A stretch of 64,000 bases of DNA from Aequorivita xiaoshiensis. Lineage in GTDB: Bacteria > Bacteroidota > Bacteroidia > Flavobacteriales > Flavobacteriaceae. Below are positions 25,351 to 34,460 of the stretch, one piece after another. A program made the translations under genes and the position numbers. Position 1 is the stretch's first letter, and each line of letters opens with the position of its first letter. A model generated the notes under the pieces. It worked only from the letters and a program-made list of their open reading frames with translations. It was not told the DNA's origin and searched no databases. The stretch spans positions 186,001 to 250,000 of the forward strand of contig NZ_JAIRBB010000001.1 of the NCBI RefSeq assembly GCF_022008395.1. Reading direction: 5' to 3'.

Positions 25351-26873
25351 TTTGGTTGGTGGGCTTTGTTTAAAAGATCGTTTACTGTTTTCACCGGATT
25401 AAAAGTAACAAGTGGTACCTCAACAAAAACGGTATTCCAATTTGCCATTGCCCCATTCCATAGACCTGGAAGCTCCAAGGCTTTTATAGGCTTCCCTTGA
25501 TGGGATTTAGATGAAATAAAACAAGTGTCAGGGTCTGAATATTTTAACAAGTCAAACTTCTTGCCTTTATAGTCTCGAACCCCACAAACCAAATCGACTG
25601 GATTAAAATGTGTTGCTTTATCCACCAGAGCTTTTTGTTGTGGGTTATTGATATCAATTTGAGACATTTCTACAATTTGATATGATTGGTTTCCATGTTT
25701 ATCTTTTATAAGAAAAGGACCCCCACCTGGAGCACCTGTATTTTCAACCACACCACATACACGAAGTGGACGTTCAAGAATTGTTAAAAGTGTTTTTTTA
25801 TTAGCTGAAATATTTGGAATTTTTAGTTCATCAGAAATGAATTGCGAAATTTCCTTAAGTGTTTCATCTAAAATAGTTTCAGAATGAAGTTTTTCAACAT
25901 AATCATAAATTTTATGCTGAAGTGAAATTAATTTTCCGGCTAAAACTTTCTTTTGAAAAGCTATCGTTTCAACATAATTTTCAGAAACTACATTGTCGAT
26001 ATTCTTGATGAAAATTATATCAGCATCAATATCGTTCAAGTTTTCTAGAAGCGCTCCGTGCCCTGAAGGACGAAAAACAATATTTCCATTTTCATCTAAA
26101 AACAATTCGTTCTCGGGAGTTACAGCCACTGTATCGGTTTCGTTCTTTTGAAAAGAATAAGAAATATTAAATTTTACTCCAGTCTTTGCTTCTATTGAAT
26201 CCTGAATTTCATTATAACGAGCTTTAAACTTCTCTTGGTGCTCTTCTGAAACCGTAAAGTGTAAATTAGCAACATTATTAGATGTTGCATAGTAGGCAGC
26301 CTCATACAATTGTTCGCCAAAAGCAGTGATAAAATCTTTCCCAACTTTATGAAAAGGAACAAGCCCTTTAGGTGTATTACTGAAGTTTAATCCAGATTCT
26401 CCAAGTACTTCTCGAACAAACAAATAATATCTTTTCCCTAAGCTAAAACCTTTAAAATCCGGATATTTTTCGTTTAAATTAGCTTTTACAAGGTGTGAAA
26501 AAGCGAATTTATCAGTAGAAGCAAAAAATGTTTTTAAGTCTTTATTTTCTTCTTTTTGAATAAATGTTTCAATATCATCCTCCTCTGGATTGAAGTTTTC
26601 TAAAAATTGGTGCAAAAACTTAAACATTCTTGTCGCTGCTCCAGAGGCAGGAACAAATTTCATTAATTCTAGTTTAGCCTTATTTGCTTCAAATAACTGT
26701 ACAAATTGCTGCTGTTCTTCATACGAAAAAACTTTTATACCCTTATTTGCTGAAGCAGGTTCTACTACATTGGCAAATGGAATTCCATTTTTAAATATTT
26801 GAAGTTGTTCCTTTACAATACCTTCTGAAAGGCCGTGAGCTTTTATTTGTTGTATATTTTTTTCAGTAAACAT
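25347..26873 (-). CDS. DUF4301 family protein
   Basis: A 508-aa cytosolic protein of the Bacteroidetes family DUF4301; its function is not established. Visible features: PASGAATRMFKFL (75-87), which resembles the glycine-rich triphosphate loop of GT-A sugar nucleotidyltransferases; FRPSGHGALLENLNDIDAD (about 270-288), resembling the substrate Gly-His-Gly segment of UDP-sugar pyrophosphorylases; and VENTGAPGGGPFL (about 377-389). There is no signal or membrane segment. It leads a two-gene unit with arfB, behind a TAAATTTG box. The nucleotidyltransferase idea is mine from motif likeness, not an established assignment. Confidence 0.88.
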   Translation of the reverse strand: MFTEKNIQQIKAHGLSEGIVKEQLQIFKNGIPFANVVEPASANKGIKVFSYEEQQQFVQLFEANKAKLELMKFVPASGAATRMFKFLHQFLENFNPEEDDIETFIQKEENKDLKTFFASTDKFAFSHLVKANLNEKYPDFKGFSLGKRYYLFVREVLGESGLNFSNTPKGLVPFHKVGKDFITAFGEQLYEAAYYATSNNVANLHFTVSEEHQEKFKARYNEIQDSIEAKTGVKFNISYSFQKNETDTVAVTPENELFLDENGNIVFRPSGHGALLENLNDIDADIIFIKNIDNVVSENYVETIAFQKKVLAGKLISLQHKIYDYVEKLHSETILDETLKEISQFISDELKIPNISANKKTLLTILERPLRVCGVVENTGAPGGGPFLIKDKHGNQSYQIVEMSQIDINNPQQKALVDKATHFNPVDLVCGVRDYKGKKFDLLKYSDPDTCFISSKSHQGKPIKALELPGLWNGAMANWNTVFVEVPLVTFNPVKTVNDLLNKAHQPK

Positions 26874-26883
26874 GGTATGCTTT

Positions 26884-26891
26884 CAAATTTA
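26884..26891 (-). promoter_or_regulatory. -7 box of DUF4301-arfB
   Basis: TAAATTTG on the minus strand, 10 bp upstream of the DUF4301 ATG, gives a leader of only a few nucleotides and a promoter separate from the NadR-like gene. Confidence 0.5.
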
Positions 26892-26966
26892 ATTATTCCG
26901 CTTCGTATACTTTGTCTTAGCCGTGTAACATTTCTACCACCACGATGACAATTTTGCAAAGCGTAT

Positions 26967-27497
26967 CTATTTCTGCAATAATTTGTCAATAATTTCAACA
27001 GCTTTATTAAATCGTTCTCCTTTATTTCCTCTTAATACTTTATAAGGGAAACCTTGCGTTTTTAATTCAGCTTCGAAAATACTGAACATTTCCTCGCGAT
27101 TATTGGGCCTATCTCTTAAAACATCTGCTTCCCAAGGAATGTCTATATAAGTTAGTAGGTAGATACTATAATTGTTTTTGGTTGCTTCAGAAGTTATTTC
27201 CTCTGGACAATATCCATCGTAATAATATTCTGAATACACTTTTAATTCTAACAAATTCGTATCCAAAAAAAGCAATTTATCAGCTTTTTCGGCAATTTCA
27301 TTTTCTAGACTTAATTGCCCTTTGGCTATCGGAATTAAATCCTCTTTTGTAACTAGTTCACCTTTATTTTTCCATTTTTCCTCAAGATATACCCGCATAT
27401 ATTCAGGCACCCAATGCGTTTTATAATGCGCAGCCAATTGTTTTGCCAAGGTGGTTTTACCCGTAGATTCGGGACCAAATAAAACTACTTTTATCAA
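26967..27497 (-). CDS. NadR-like P-loop kinase (ribosylnicotinamide kinase-type ATPase)
   Basis: A 176-aa stand-alone kinase resembling the C-terminal RNK domain of NadR. Walker A is GPESTGKTTLAKQL (8-21), followed by WVPEYMRVYLEEK and a late LRDRPNNREEMF lid. It has neither the N-terminal helix-turn-helix nor the NMN adenylyltransferase domain of NadR. In NAD salvage this domain phosphorylates nicotinamide riboside as it enters the cell. The start overlaps the end of pnuC by 4 bp, so transporter and kinase are coupled. Given the thiamine-binding protein in the same operon, the substrate may instead be thiamine or a related alcohol (inference). Confidence 0.85.
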   Translation of the reverse strand: MIKVVLFGPESTGKTTLAKQLAAHYKTHWVPEYMRVYLEEKWKNKGELVTKEDLIPIAKGQLSLENEIAEKADKLLFLDTNLLELKVYSEYYYDGYCPEEITSEATKNNYSIYLLTYIDIPWEADVLRDRPNNREEMFSIFEAELKTQGFPYKVLRGNKGERFNKAVEIIDKLLQK

Positions 27498-28132
27498 TTG
27501 AGAAGACTTTTTTCAGGTTTGTTTAAACTTTTCTGCCAAGCGCGGTATCCATAAATTGCTACTACAGTAAACAAAAGGTATTGAAACGAGCTAAATACTA
27601 ACCCTTTATAAAGATATAGCGGAACAGAAATTAAGTCTCCGATAATCCAATAAATCCAATTTTCAAGTTTCTTTTTTGCCATTAGCCACATTCCAACAAA
27701 GAAAATTGCTGTGGTGCCTATGTCAACATATGCTGTCCAACTATTCCAATTATCTGAAATTTGATAAACGGCAAACACGAAAATTATGGTTGCAATAAAT
27801 ATAAATAATGACGTTTTATGTTCTTTTTTAGTGGCTTTGGTAATTGGTGTATAGTGAGTATTATCTACTTTTCTTGTCCATATATACCAACCGTAAATAC
27901 TCATGGCAAAGTAATAGGCATTTATCATCATATCGCCTAAAAGTGAGTAAACCGCAAGTATATAAACAAATATTGCAGTACTGATTATTCCTGTAGGATA
28001 CACTAAAATGTTATCCTGCTTTGCGTACCAAACACTTAGAAAACCAAAAATAACGGCAATAATCTCAAGTACTACTAAATGCGTAGGAACTTCATGATAC
28101 TGCGCAAAAAACCAATCAAAAATGGGGCTCAT
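27494..28132 (-). CDS. pnuC: PnuC/PnuT family vitamin transporter
   Basis: A 212-aa inner-membrane facilitator with about seven hydrophobic segments and the family's Trp/Tyr-rich helices (YGWYIWTRKV near 84-93, ENWIYWIIGDLISVPLYLYK near 155-174). PnuC proteins carry nicotinamide riboside; the PnuT branch carries thiamine. Both rely on a cytosolic kinase for trapping, here the overlapping NadR-like gene. The 5' end overlaps the thiamine-binding protein gene by 17 bp. Substrate is therefore open: thiamine is favoured by the neighbour, nicotinamide riboside by the kinase family. No TPP riboswitch precedes this operon. Confidence 0.88.
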   Translation of the reverse strand: MSPIFDWFFAQYHEVPTHLVVLEIIAVIFGFLSVWYAKQDNILVYPTGIISTAIFVYILAVYSLLGDMMINAYYFAMSIYGWYIWTRKVDNTHYTPITKATKKEHKTSLFIFIATIIFVFAVYQISDNWNSWTAYVDIGTTAIFFVGMWLMAKKKLENWIYWIIGDLISVPLYLYKGLVFSSFQYLLFTVVAIYGYRAWQKSLNKPEKSLLN

Positions 28133-28376
28133 ACTCGTTGCGATCAGATTTTACAATTTTTATGTATAGCAAGCCTCTATCAACGGCCTCCAAAGCAATT
28201 TTCATTTCTTTTTGAAGTAAGTTCATTACCTCATCATACTCTCCATAAACTTGAGTGCTTAAAGGGTTTTCCAGAACTGTAAGTCCAGAGTTTCGTAGAT
28301 TTTTAATGAAATTAATTATCGCTGGTTCGTAATCGTCTTGCAGCGGGCTTAAGGTTAGTTCAACTGAGATTTTCAT
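28116..28376 (-). CDS. MTH1187/YkoF-type thiamine-binding protein
   Basis: An 86-aa ferredoxin-like-fold protein of the Thiamine_BP family (PF01910, MTH1187/YqgV/YkoF group): a VELTLSPL strand, a helix with INFIKNLRNSG, then STQVYGEYDEVMNLL. Members bind thiamine or HMP precursors in the cytosol. First gene of the operon with pnuC and the NadR-like kinase, with a short leader from a TAACTTTG box. Its exact biochemical job in this operon (buffering, sensing or handing over substrate) is unknown. Confidence 0.85.
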   Translation of the reverse strand: MKISVELTLSPLQDDYEPAIINFIKNLRNSGLTVLENPLSTQVYGEYDEVMNLLQKEMKIALEAVDRGLLYIKIVKSDRNEYEPHF

Positions 28377-28389
28377 TATTCTTTTTTTC

Positions 28390-28397
28390 CAAAGTTA
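28390..28397 (-). promoter_or_regulatory. -7 box of thiamine-binding protein/pnuC/kinase operon
   Basis: TAACTTTG on the minus strand, 13 bp upstream of the first ATG. It leaves too little room for a riboswitch in the leader. Confidence 0.5.
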
Positions 28398-28516
28398 CAA
28401 TTATAAATAGTATTTCCTTTCTAGTTACACAGGCGGTATCAATTTAGAGTTTCATCATTATTTTCGCCACTATATCACAAAGAAACAGAGAATTTGATTT
28501 TTAACTTTTTGGAAAT

Positions 28517-29230
28517 TTAGTGTTTGAGTTTGGGAATTTCTTCAAACGCTGTTCCCATTACAACCAGGTCGGCTCCGGCGTTATAAGCATCTTGTTTTTG
28601 TGTTTCACTTCGTATACCGCCACCAACAATTAATGGGATACCTATGTTTTTTCTCACTTCTGAAATAATCTTTGAATTTACAACATTCTTAGCTCCACTA
28701 CCTGCTTCCAGGTAGATGAATTTGGCGCCCATATACTGTCCTGCAAGGGCAGTATCAACAATCATCTCAATATTTTCCTGATATAGCGGTTGAGTATTCG
28801 TTACCCTTGATACTGCCGAATTATTCCCTCCATCGATTAGAATATACCCTGTAGGAATAATCTCCAAGTTCGAACTTTTTAATTTTGAAATTGATTTTAC
28901 TTGTTGCCCAATTAAATATTCTGCGTTTCTTCCTGAAAGAAGGCTTAAAAATAAAAGGGCATCGGCTTCATTAGTTATTTGTGAAAAATCACCTGGAAAT
29001 AAAAATATTGGAAGTTTAGTTTTAGCTTTTATAGCTTTTACTGTTATTTCAGTTTGCCCATTTTCAACTGTACTACCCCCAACAAAAAGATGTGTAGTAT
29101 CGTTAGGGATTTTATGAAGAAATGATTCAGTTTCAGAAATATCAAACTTGTCTGGATCGATTAAAATTGCAAGTTGTTTTTTACCTGCAATAATGTTTTT
29201 CTGAAAATATTTGTAGAAAAAACTCCCCAT
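28517..29230 (-). CDS. Geranylgeranylglyceryl/heptaprenylglyceryl phosphate synthase family protein
   Basis: A 237-aa TIM-barrel prenyltransferase of the PcrB/GGGPS family. Visible are AILIDPDKFD (about 21-30), VGGSTVENGQTE (50-61), FPGDFSQI (79-86), YLEAGSGAKN (near 174-183) and GGGIRSETQKQDAYNAGAD, the phosphate-binding end. The family joins a polyprenyl diphosphate to glycerol-1-phosphate. Bacteroidetes enzymes are known to make ether-lipid precursors of uncertain purpose. It lies 3 bp downstream of a phosphopantetheinyl transferase gene in one operon. Confidence 0.93.
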   Translation of the reverse strand: MGSFFYKYFQKNIIAGKKQLAILIDPDKFDISETESFLHKIPNDTTHLFVGGSTVENGQTEITVKAIKAKTKLPIFLFPGDFSQITNEADALLFLSLLSGRNAEYLIGQQVKSISKLKSSNLEIIPTGYILIDGGNNSAVSRVTNTQPLYQENIEMIVDTALAGQYMGAKFIYLEAGSGAKNVVNSKIISEVRKNIGIPLIVGGGIRSETQKQDAYNAGADLVVMGTAFEEIPKLKH

Positions 29231-29233
29231 GTA

Positions 29234-29869
29234 TTACGCTTCAGCTTGAAGAGCATAAGCACAAGTAAAACCTTCGAACTCGAAGAAATCTACAATATAT
29301 CGTTGCTCTTTACCCTCGTAATTTACATTTGCAGTTGTTTGATTTTCATCTAAAGTAAATTCATCAACATAAATATTTTCCAAAAAGCTTACTCCTCTTT
29401 CTGCATAACTTTTATAAAGCGATTCTTTAGCACACCAAACAATGGTTAGCTTTCGCATCATTGCATCTTCATTTGCAATTGTTCTATACTCTTCAATTGG
29501 TGTAAATTTATGAGCGATTCTCAGAATTTTGTTTCGTTGTTTTTCAATGTCTATTCCCACTTCATTATCGCTGATAATTATGGCAGCGAAATTGAATGAA
29601 TGAGTAATTGAGATGTGTTTATCATCTTTTAAATGGGGTTTTCCATTTTCGTCGTAATACAAATCAAAATCGGTATAACCTTCCAAAGCCATTAAGTGTC
29701 TAATACTCATAAAACCACGGCGGTGCAATTCGCTTTTCATATTATTTACACGATTGGCGCAATTCTCTGTCAATTCGATTCCATCGGAAAGAGCCTCAAG
29801 AGACTCTTCAATCTTCCAAATGAAGACTTTAGTACTGGAATTAACTGTTATAGTTTTGTAAAGTGGCAT
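29234..29869 (-). CDS. 4'-phosphopantetheinyl transferase superfamily protein
   Basis: A 211-aa Sfp/EntD-type enzyme that converts apo carrier proteins to the holo form using coenzyme A. The magnesium-binding GIDIE (105-109) and WCAKESLYK (145-153) are intact, preceded by HISITHSFNFAA (85-96). The gene could serve acyl-carrier or secondary-metabolite proteins; no target is adjacent. It leads an operon with the GGGP synthase and is divergent from ahcY, with overlapping promoters. Confidence 0.92.
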   Translation of the reverse strand: MPLYKTITVNSSTKVFIWKIEESLEALSDGIELTENCANRVNNMKSELHRRGFMSIRHLMALEGYTDFDLYYDENGKPHLKDDKHISITHSFNFAAIIISDNEVGIDIEKQRNKILRIAHKFTPIEEYRTIANEDAMMRKLTIVWCAKESLYKSYAERGVSFLENIYVDEFTLDENQTTANVNYEGKEQRYIVDFFEFEGFTCAYALQAEA

Positions 29870-29890
29870 AGACTTTTGAGGGATATTATG

Positions 29891-29898
29891 TATTTTTG
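29891..29898 (+). promoter_or_regulatory. -7 box of ahcY promoter
   Basis: TATTTTTG, 64 bp upstream of the ahcY ATG. No SAM or SAH riboswitch is seen in the leader. Confidence 0.5.
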
Positions 29899-29910
29899 CG
29901 GTCTAAAAAT

Positions 29911-29918
29911 CAAAATTA
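29911..29918 (-). promoter_or_regulatory. -7 box of phosphopantetheinyl transferase operon
   Basis: TAATTTTG on the minus strand lies only 12 bp from the ahcY -7 box, so the two divergent promoters overlap and may compete. Confidence 0.4.
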
Positions 29919-29962
29919 AATATTAACAGATATCCGCATTAAAGGGTATAAATATAATAAAT

Positions 29963-31279
29963 ATGTCAACTAAAACTGTGCCTTATACGGCCTATAAAGT
30001 AAAAGATATTTCTCTGGCAGACTGGGGAAGAAAAGAAATTGAGCTTGCAGAAGCTGAGATGCCGGGCCTTATGTCTCTTCGTGAAGAATACGGAAAGGAA
30101 CAGCCGTTAAAAGGTGCTCGCATTGCTGGATGTTTACATATGACCATCCAAACTGCCGTACTTATTGAAACATTAGTTGCCCTGGGAGCCGAAGTTACTT
30201 GGAGCTCTTGTAATATTTTCTCAACTCAAGATCACGCTGCCGCTGCAATAGCTGCTGCTGGAATTCCAGTTTATGCATGGAAAGGAATGACAGAGGAAGA
30301 ATTTAATTGGTGTATCGAGCAAACGCTTTTCTTCGGGGAAGAACGCAAGCCTTTAAATATGATTCTCGATGATGGAGGTGACCTTACTAATATGGTATTG
30401 GATAAGTATCCAGAACTTGCTGATGCTATAAAAGGAATTTCTGAAGAAACTACAACTGGTGTTCACCGTCTTTACGAGCGTGTGAAAAATGGAACTTTAC
30501 CAATGCCAGCTATTAATATTAACGATAGTGTTACAAAAAGTAAGTTCGATAACAAATACGGATGCCGTGAAAGTGCTGTAGATGCAATTCGCCGTGCAAC
30601 TGATGTTATGCTTGCTGGAAAGCGCGTAGTGGTTTGTGGATATGGTGATGTTGGAAAAGGAACTGCAGCTTCGTTTAAAGGTGCCGGGAGTATCGTTACT
30701 GTAACTGAAATTGACCCTATTTGTGCTTTACAAGCTGCAATGGACGGTTTTGAAGTAAAAAGATTAGAAACTGTTGTTGGCAATGCAGATATTGTAATTA
30801 CAACTACAGGGAATAAAGGTATCGTTCGCGGCGAGCATTTTGAAGCGATGAAAGATAAAACTATTGTGTGTAACATCGGTCACTTCGACAACGAGATTGC
30901 TGTTGCTTGGTTAAAGGAAAACCATGGAGACACTCACGTTGAAATTAAACCACAAGTTGATAAATACACTATCAATGGAAAAGATGTTATTCTTTTAGCT
31001 GAAGGACGTTTAGTAAACTTAGGTTGTGCTACTGGTCACCCAAGTTTTGTAATGAGTAACAGTTTTACAAACCAAACATTAGCTCAAATCGAACTTTGGA
31101 AAAATGGTGAAAACTATAAGAACGAGGTTTATATGCTTCCAAAGCATTTAGATGAGAAAGTTGCTAAACTTCACTTAGAAAAGATTGGAGTTGAACTTAC
31201 AGAGCTTCGCCAGGATCAAGCTGAGTATATCGGTGTAACTGTTGAAGGACCTTACAAACCTGAGTACTACAGATATTAA
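29963..31279 (+). CDS. ahcY: Adenosylhomocysteinase
   Basis: Hydrolyses S-adenosylhomocysteine to homocysteine and adenosine, clearing the product of methyl transfer. The 438-aa protein has the NAD-binding [11 protein letters not shown] (about 227-237) and the substrate-binding segments [15 protein letters not shown] and [10 protein letters not shown]. The C-terminus ends in the canonical KPEYYRY. It is a single-gene unit with its own promoter and terminator. The bacterial insert typical of longer AhcY enzymes is absent, so this is the compact form. Confidence 0.98.
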   Translation: MSTKTVPYTAYKVKDISLADWGRKEIELAEAEMPGLMSLREEYGKEQPLKGARIAGCLHMTIQTAVLIETLVALGAEVTWSSCNIFSTQDHAAAAIAAAGIPVYAWKGMTEEEFNWCIEQTLFFGEERKPLNMILDDGGDLTNMVLDKYPELADAIKGISEETTTGVHRLYERVKNGTLPMPAININDSVTKSKFDNKYGCRESAVDAIRRATDVMLAGKRVVVCGYGDVGKGTAASFKGAGSIVTVTEIDPICALQAAMDGFEVKRLETVVGNADIVITTTGNKGIVRGEHFEAMKDKTIVCNIGHFDNEIAVAWLKENHGDTHVEIKPQVDKYTINGKDVILLAEGRLVNLGCATGHPSFVMSNSFTNQTLAQIELWKNGENYKNEVYMLPKHLDEKVAKLHLEKIGVELTELRQDQAEYIGVTVEGPYKPEYYRY

Positions 31280-31323
31280 TTGATTTTCGATTGTAGATTT
31301 TAAATTTACAATTTTAACATTAG

Positions 31324-31367
31324 AACCCTTGCAGTCCTGACAATAATTGGGAGCGAGGGTTTTTTTA
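31324..31367 (+). terminator. Intrinsic terminator downstream of ahcY
   Basis: A 9-bp stem AACCCTTGC / GCGAGGGTT (one wobble pair) with a 20-nt loop is followed by TTTTTTT. Confidence 0.7.
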
Positions 31368-31425
31368 TTGGTTGAAATAAATAGTAACTTAGACAAATAC
31401 AAGTAAGGATAAAATTTCGATCAAT

Positions 31426-32568
31426 ATGGTTAGAAACTCAAAACTTCCAAATATCCCCACCTCCATTTTCTCAGTAATGAGTAAAATGGCGGCAGATTAC
31501 GATGCCATTAATCTTTCGCAGGGATTTCCAAACTTTCCAACCGATCCCGCTTTAGGTGCACTTGTAGATCAGGCTATGGAAGAGGGTTTCAATCAATACG
31601 CCCCAATGGCTGGAGATTTTGAACTTAGAATGGAGATTTCAAAAAAGATTGAAAAACTTCACAAACATTTCTATAATCCAGAAACAGAAATCACAATAAC
31701 TGCTGGGGCGACTCAAGCAATATTTACCGTAATTGCGGCAACGATTTCAAAAGGAGATGAAGTTATAATATTCACCCCTGCCTATGATTGTTATGCACCA
31801 ACAATAGCGTTGTTTGGTGGGAAAGTTGTTCCAATTCAATTAAAACCACCTTATTATAAAGTAGATTGGCAAGAAGTTGCAGATAAAGTTACTTCAGCTA
31901 CTAAAATGATTGTCATCAACAGTCCGCATAACCCAAGTGGGATGCTTTTTTCGGAGGACGATATGCTTCAGTTACAGCATTTAGCTGAAGTAAATGATTT
32001 ATTCGTTTTAAGTGATGAGGTATACGAACACATTATTTTTGATGGAAACATACATCAAAGTGCTTCAAAATTTGAAAATTTAGCAAACCGCAGTTTTGTT
32101 ACCGCCTCATTTGGGAAGACATTTCACAATACTGGATGGAAGATTGGATATTGTGTAGCACCTGCACCTCTAATGAAAGAATTTCAAAAAGTACATCAAT
32201 TTCTAGTTTTTAGCGTTAATCACCCTTTTCAAAAAGCATTTGCAACTTACTTAAAAGACGATAGCCACTATTTAAAACTTTCGGATTTCTACCAGCAAAA
32301 GCGTGATTTCTTTCTCAACTTAATGAAAGAATCTAGTTTTAAAATTATTCCTTCCAAGGGAACTTATTTTCAGATGTTAGATTTTTCTGAAATTTCAAAT
32401 GAGAGTGATATTGTCTTTGCAGAAAGACTTACTAAACAACATAGAATTGCGACCATACCAACATCGGTTTTTAACAAGGCTGAAAAAGATTTTAAACAAA
32501 TCCGAATCTGCTTTGCAAAAACCGATGATACGTTGGCGGAGGCCGCAAAAATCCTTAATGAGTTTTAA
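31426..32568 (+). CDS. Class I/II aminotransferase, methionine aminotransferase type
   Basis: A 380-aa PLP enzyme of fold type I. It has NLSQGFPNFP (about 28-37), NSPHNPSGM (about 164-172) and the PLP lysine in SFGKTFHNTGWK (near 230). The sequence belongs with the YbdL/kynurenine-aminotransferase group, whose YbdL branch prefers methionine. Proximity to ahcY fits methionine/SAM-cycle chemistry, though a terminator separates them. Its 3' end overlaps the convergent M1 peptidase gene by 4 bp. Confidence 0.9.
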   Translation: MVRNSKLPNIPTSIFSVMSKMAADYDAINLSQGFPNFPTDPALGALVDQAMEEGFNQYAPMAGDFELRMEISKKIEKLHKHFYNPETEITITAGATQAIFTVIAATISKGDEVIIFTPAYDCYAPTIALFGGKVVPIQLKPPYYKVDWQEVADKVTSATKMIVINSPHNPSGMLFSEDDMLQLQHLAEVNDLFVLSDEVYEHIIFDGNIHQSASKFENLANRSFVTASFGKTFHNTGWKIGYCVAPAPLMKEFQKVHQFLVFSVNHPFQKAFATYLKDDSHYLKLSDFYQQKRDFFLNLMKESSFKIIPSKGTYFQMLDFSEISNESDIVFAERLTKQHRIATIPTSVFNKAEKDFKQIRICFAKTDDTLAEAAKILNEF

Positions 32569-34460
32569 GGCTTTTTCTTATTTACTTCTATTAAGCTCTT
32601 GTTTTTTGTTTTCTCCCAAAAGTTATTTTCTGGGTTGATATCTGCCATTCTTTGGGTGGCATCTATCATCATATTTTTAACTTTTTTCCCATTCTTAATT
32701 TCGAAGGTATAGGTAGGATATGCCCAAGCCCAGTCGTCTAAAACAGTTCGCTTTAACTCAGCAAAAGGGTTTGGTTTTTCTCCCCACATCATTCTTAGTG
32801 GAATGTAAAATAACTCTTGCGATCCATCTTCATAAGTTACATATAGATCTATAGGCATTGGCATTAAACCAATTCTTTCTAAAGTAACCTGAGTGTTTTT
32901 ACCTTCAGCTTCAACCGCTTTAACCCCATAATCTATCGTATTAGTAGTTTGGGTCCAGTCTGTTAAATACCAATCCAATTCAAATCCTGAAACTTTTTCA
33001 GCAGTACGAATAAAATCGTTTGGAGTTGGATGCTTAAATTTGAAATCGGTGTAATAACGCTTCAACGTTTTGGAAAGGTTATCAGGACCAATTACATAGC
33101 CAAGTTGTGCTAAGAAAACAGAACCTTTACTATATGCATTTATACTATAAGCTCGGTTTGTAGCATATCTATCTGCGTGAGTAGTTTGTGGTTGTTCTTG
33201 ACCACTAGTTGCGTTAAAAAAGTAACTTCTATATGAACCTGCGTGTGGATTTGCTTTGTTTTCTTCCATTACATAATTCATGGCTTCGTCGGAAATGTAA
33301 ACTGTAAATCCTTCATCCATCCACTCGTGTTTACTTTCGTTTGTTGCTAACACAAATTGAAACCAAATATGTGCAAGTTCGTGAGCCGTAACACCTACTA
33401 AACTTCCAAAGTCACGTTCTCCAGTAATCATCGTACTCATGGCATATTCCATTCCGCCATCTCCTCCTTGAATAACTGAATATTGCTCATAAGGATAAGG
33501 CCCTATATGTTCATTGAAAAACTCCATTAATTCTGCAGTCTTTTTCTGAAGATTTTTCCAGTTTTCTGCAATTTCAGGATTGTCTTTATAAAGAAAGTGA
33601 AGTGTAACCCCATTTGGACCTTCATAAGTATCGTGGATGTAGTTATCGTCTGCCGCCCAAGCAAAATCGTGAACGTCTGGCGCTAAAAAGTGCCATGTGT
33701 ACTTTCCATTTTTAGGATGCATTGGCTTTTGACCTGGTAGTGTATATCCATGACCAACTTCGGCTGGATTTTGTAAATATCCCGTACCTCCAATTGTATA
33801 ATTTTCATCAATTGTAATAGTTACGTCATAATCTCCCCAAACACTGTAAAATTCGCGTCCAATATATGGATGTGGATGCCAGCCTTCAAAATCGTATTCA
33901 GCTATCTTTGGGTACCACTGTGTCATAGTTAATGCAACACCTTCAGCACTTGTTCTACCAGAACGACGTACCTGTAAAGGTACTTGCGCGTCCCACTTCA
34001 TATTAAATACTGTGGTTTCATTTGGAAGAATAGGCTTGTTCAAAATCACTTCCATCACAGTTCCTTTGATAGTGTATTTAACTGCTTCACCATCTTGAGC
34101 GAAATAGGTTGGTTTAATATATCCGATCTCTTCCGATGTCAATTTTGAAATTCTATCACCTACCCTTCTATCTGGATCGGCAATGGTACGAGAGCGTACA
34201 TCCATTTCACTTCCAGGTTGAAATGCGTTAAAATATAAGTGATAAAAAACCTTATTTAAAGTATCAGGAGAGTTGTTTGTGTATTTTAACTCCTGCGTTC
34301 CTTTATATTGATATTTTTCGACATCTACATCGATGTTCATTTTATAATCAACTCTTTGTTGCCAATAACACTTATTGTTTTGTGCAGTGGCCGTATAAAG
34401 GGTTGCCGAAAGACCAGAAATTAAAGCGGTTATAAATAATACGCTAAAAATATTTTTCAT
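32565..34460 (-). CDS. Exported M1 family metallopeptidase
   Basis: A 631-aa zinc peptidase with signal peptide (about 1-26, ending TATAQ). The gluzincin site is complete: His360-Glu-x-x-His364 in TAHELAHIWF, and Glu383 in WMDEGF 19 residues on. GGMEYAMS (336-343) takes the place of the exopeptidase GAMEN motif. M1 enzymes are aminopeptidases; this one acts outside the inner membrane. Its start overlaps the S8 peptidase stop by one base, so the two are co-translated. Confidence 0.93.
   Translation of the reverse strand: MKNIFSVLFITALISGLSATLYTATAQNNKCYWQQRVDYKMNIDVDVEKYQYKGTQELKYTNNSPDTLNKVFYHLYFNAFQPGSEMDVRSRTIADPDRRVGDRISKLTSEEIGYIKPTYFAQDGEAVKYTIKGTVMEVILNKPILPNETTVFNMKWDAQVPLQVRRSGRTSAEGVALTMTQWYPKIAEYDFEGWHPHPYIGREFYSVWGDYDVTITIDENYTIGGTGYLQNPAEVGHGYTLPGQKPMHPKNGKYTWHFLAPDVHDFAWAADDNYIHDTYEGPNGVTLHFLYKDNPEIAENWKNLQKKTAELMEFFNEHIGPYPYEQYSVIQGGDGGMEYAMSTMITGERDFGSLVGVTAHELAHIWFQFVLATNESKHEWMDEGFTVYISDEAMNYVMEENKANPHAGSYRSYFFNATSGQEQPQTTHADRYATNRAYSINAYSKGSVFLAQLGYVIGPDNLSKTLKRYYTDFKFKHPTPNDFIRTAEKVSGFELDWYLTDWTQTTNTIDYGVKAVEAEGKNTQVTLERIGLMPMPIDLYVTYEDGSQELFYIPLRMMWGEKPNPFAELKRTVLDDWAWAYPTYTFEIKNGKKVKNMMIDATQRMADINPENNFWEKTKNKSLIEVNKKKP

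Noticed and set aside
28377-28516. Possible second TPP riboswitch upstream of the thiamine-binding protein operon
   Set aside because: None of the conserved blocks (GGGGTGC, CTGAGA, ACCTGA) occurs on the minus strand, and the -7 box leaves too short a leader.
29899-29962. SAM or SAH riboswitch before ahcY
   Set aside because: The leader is only about 60 nt with no recognisable conserved core.
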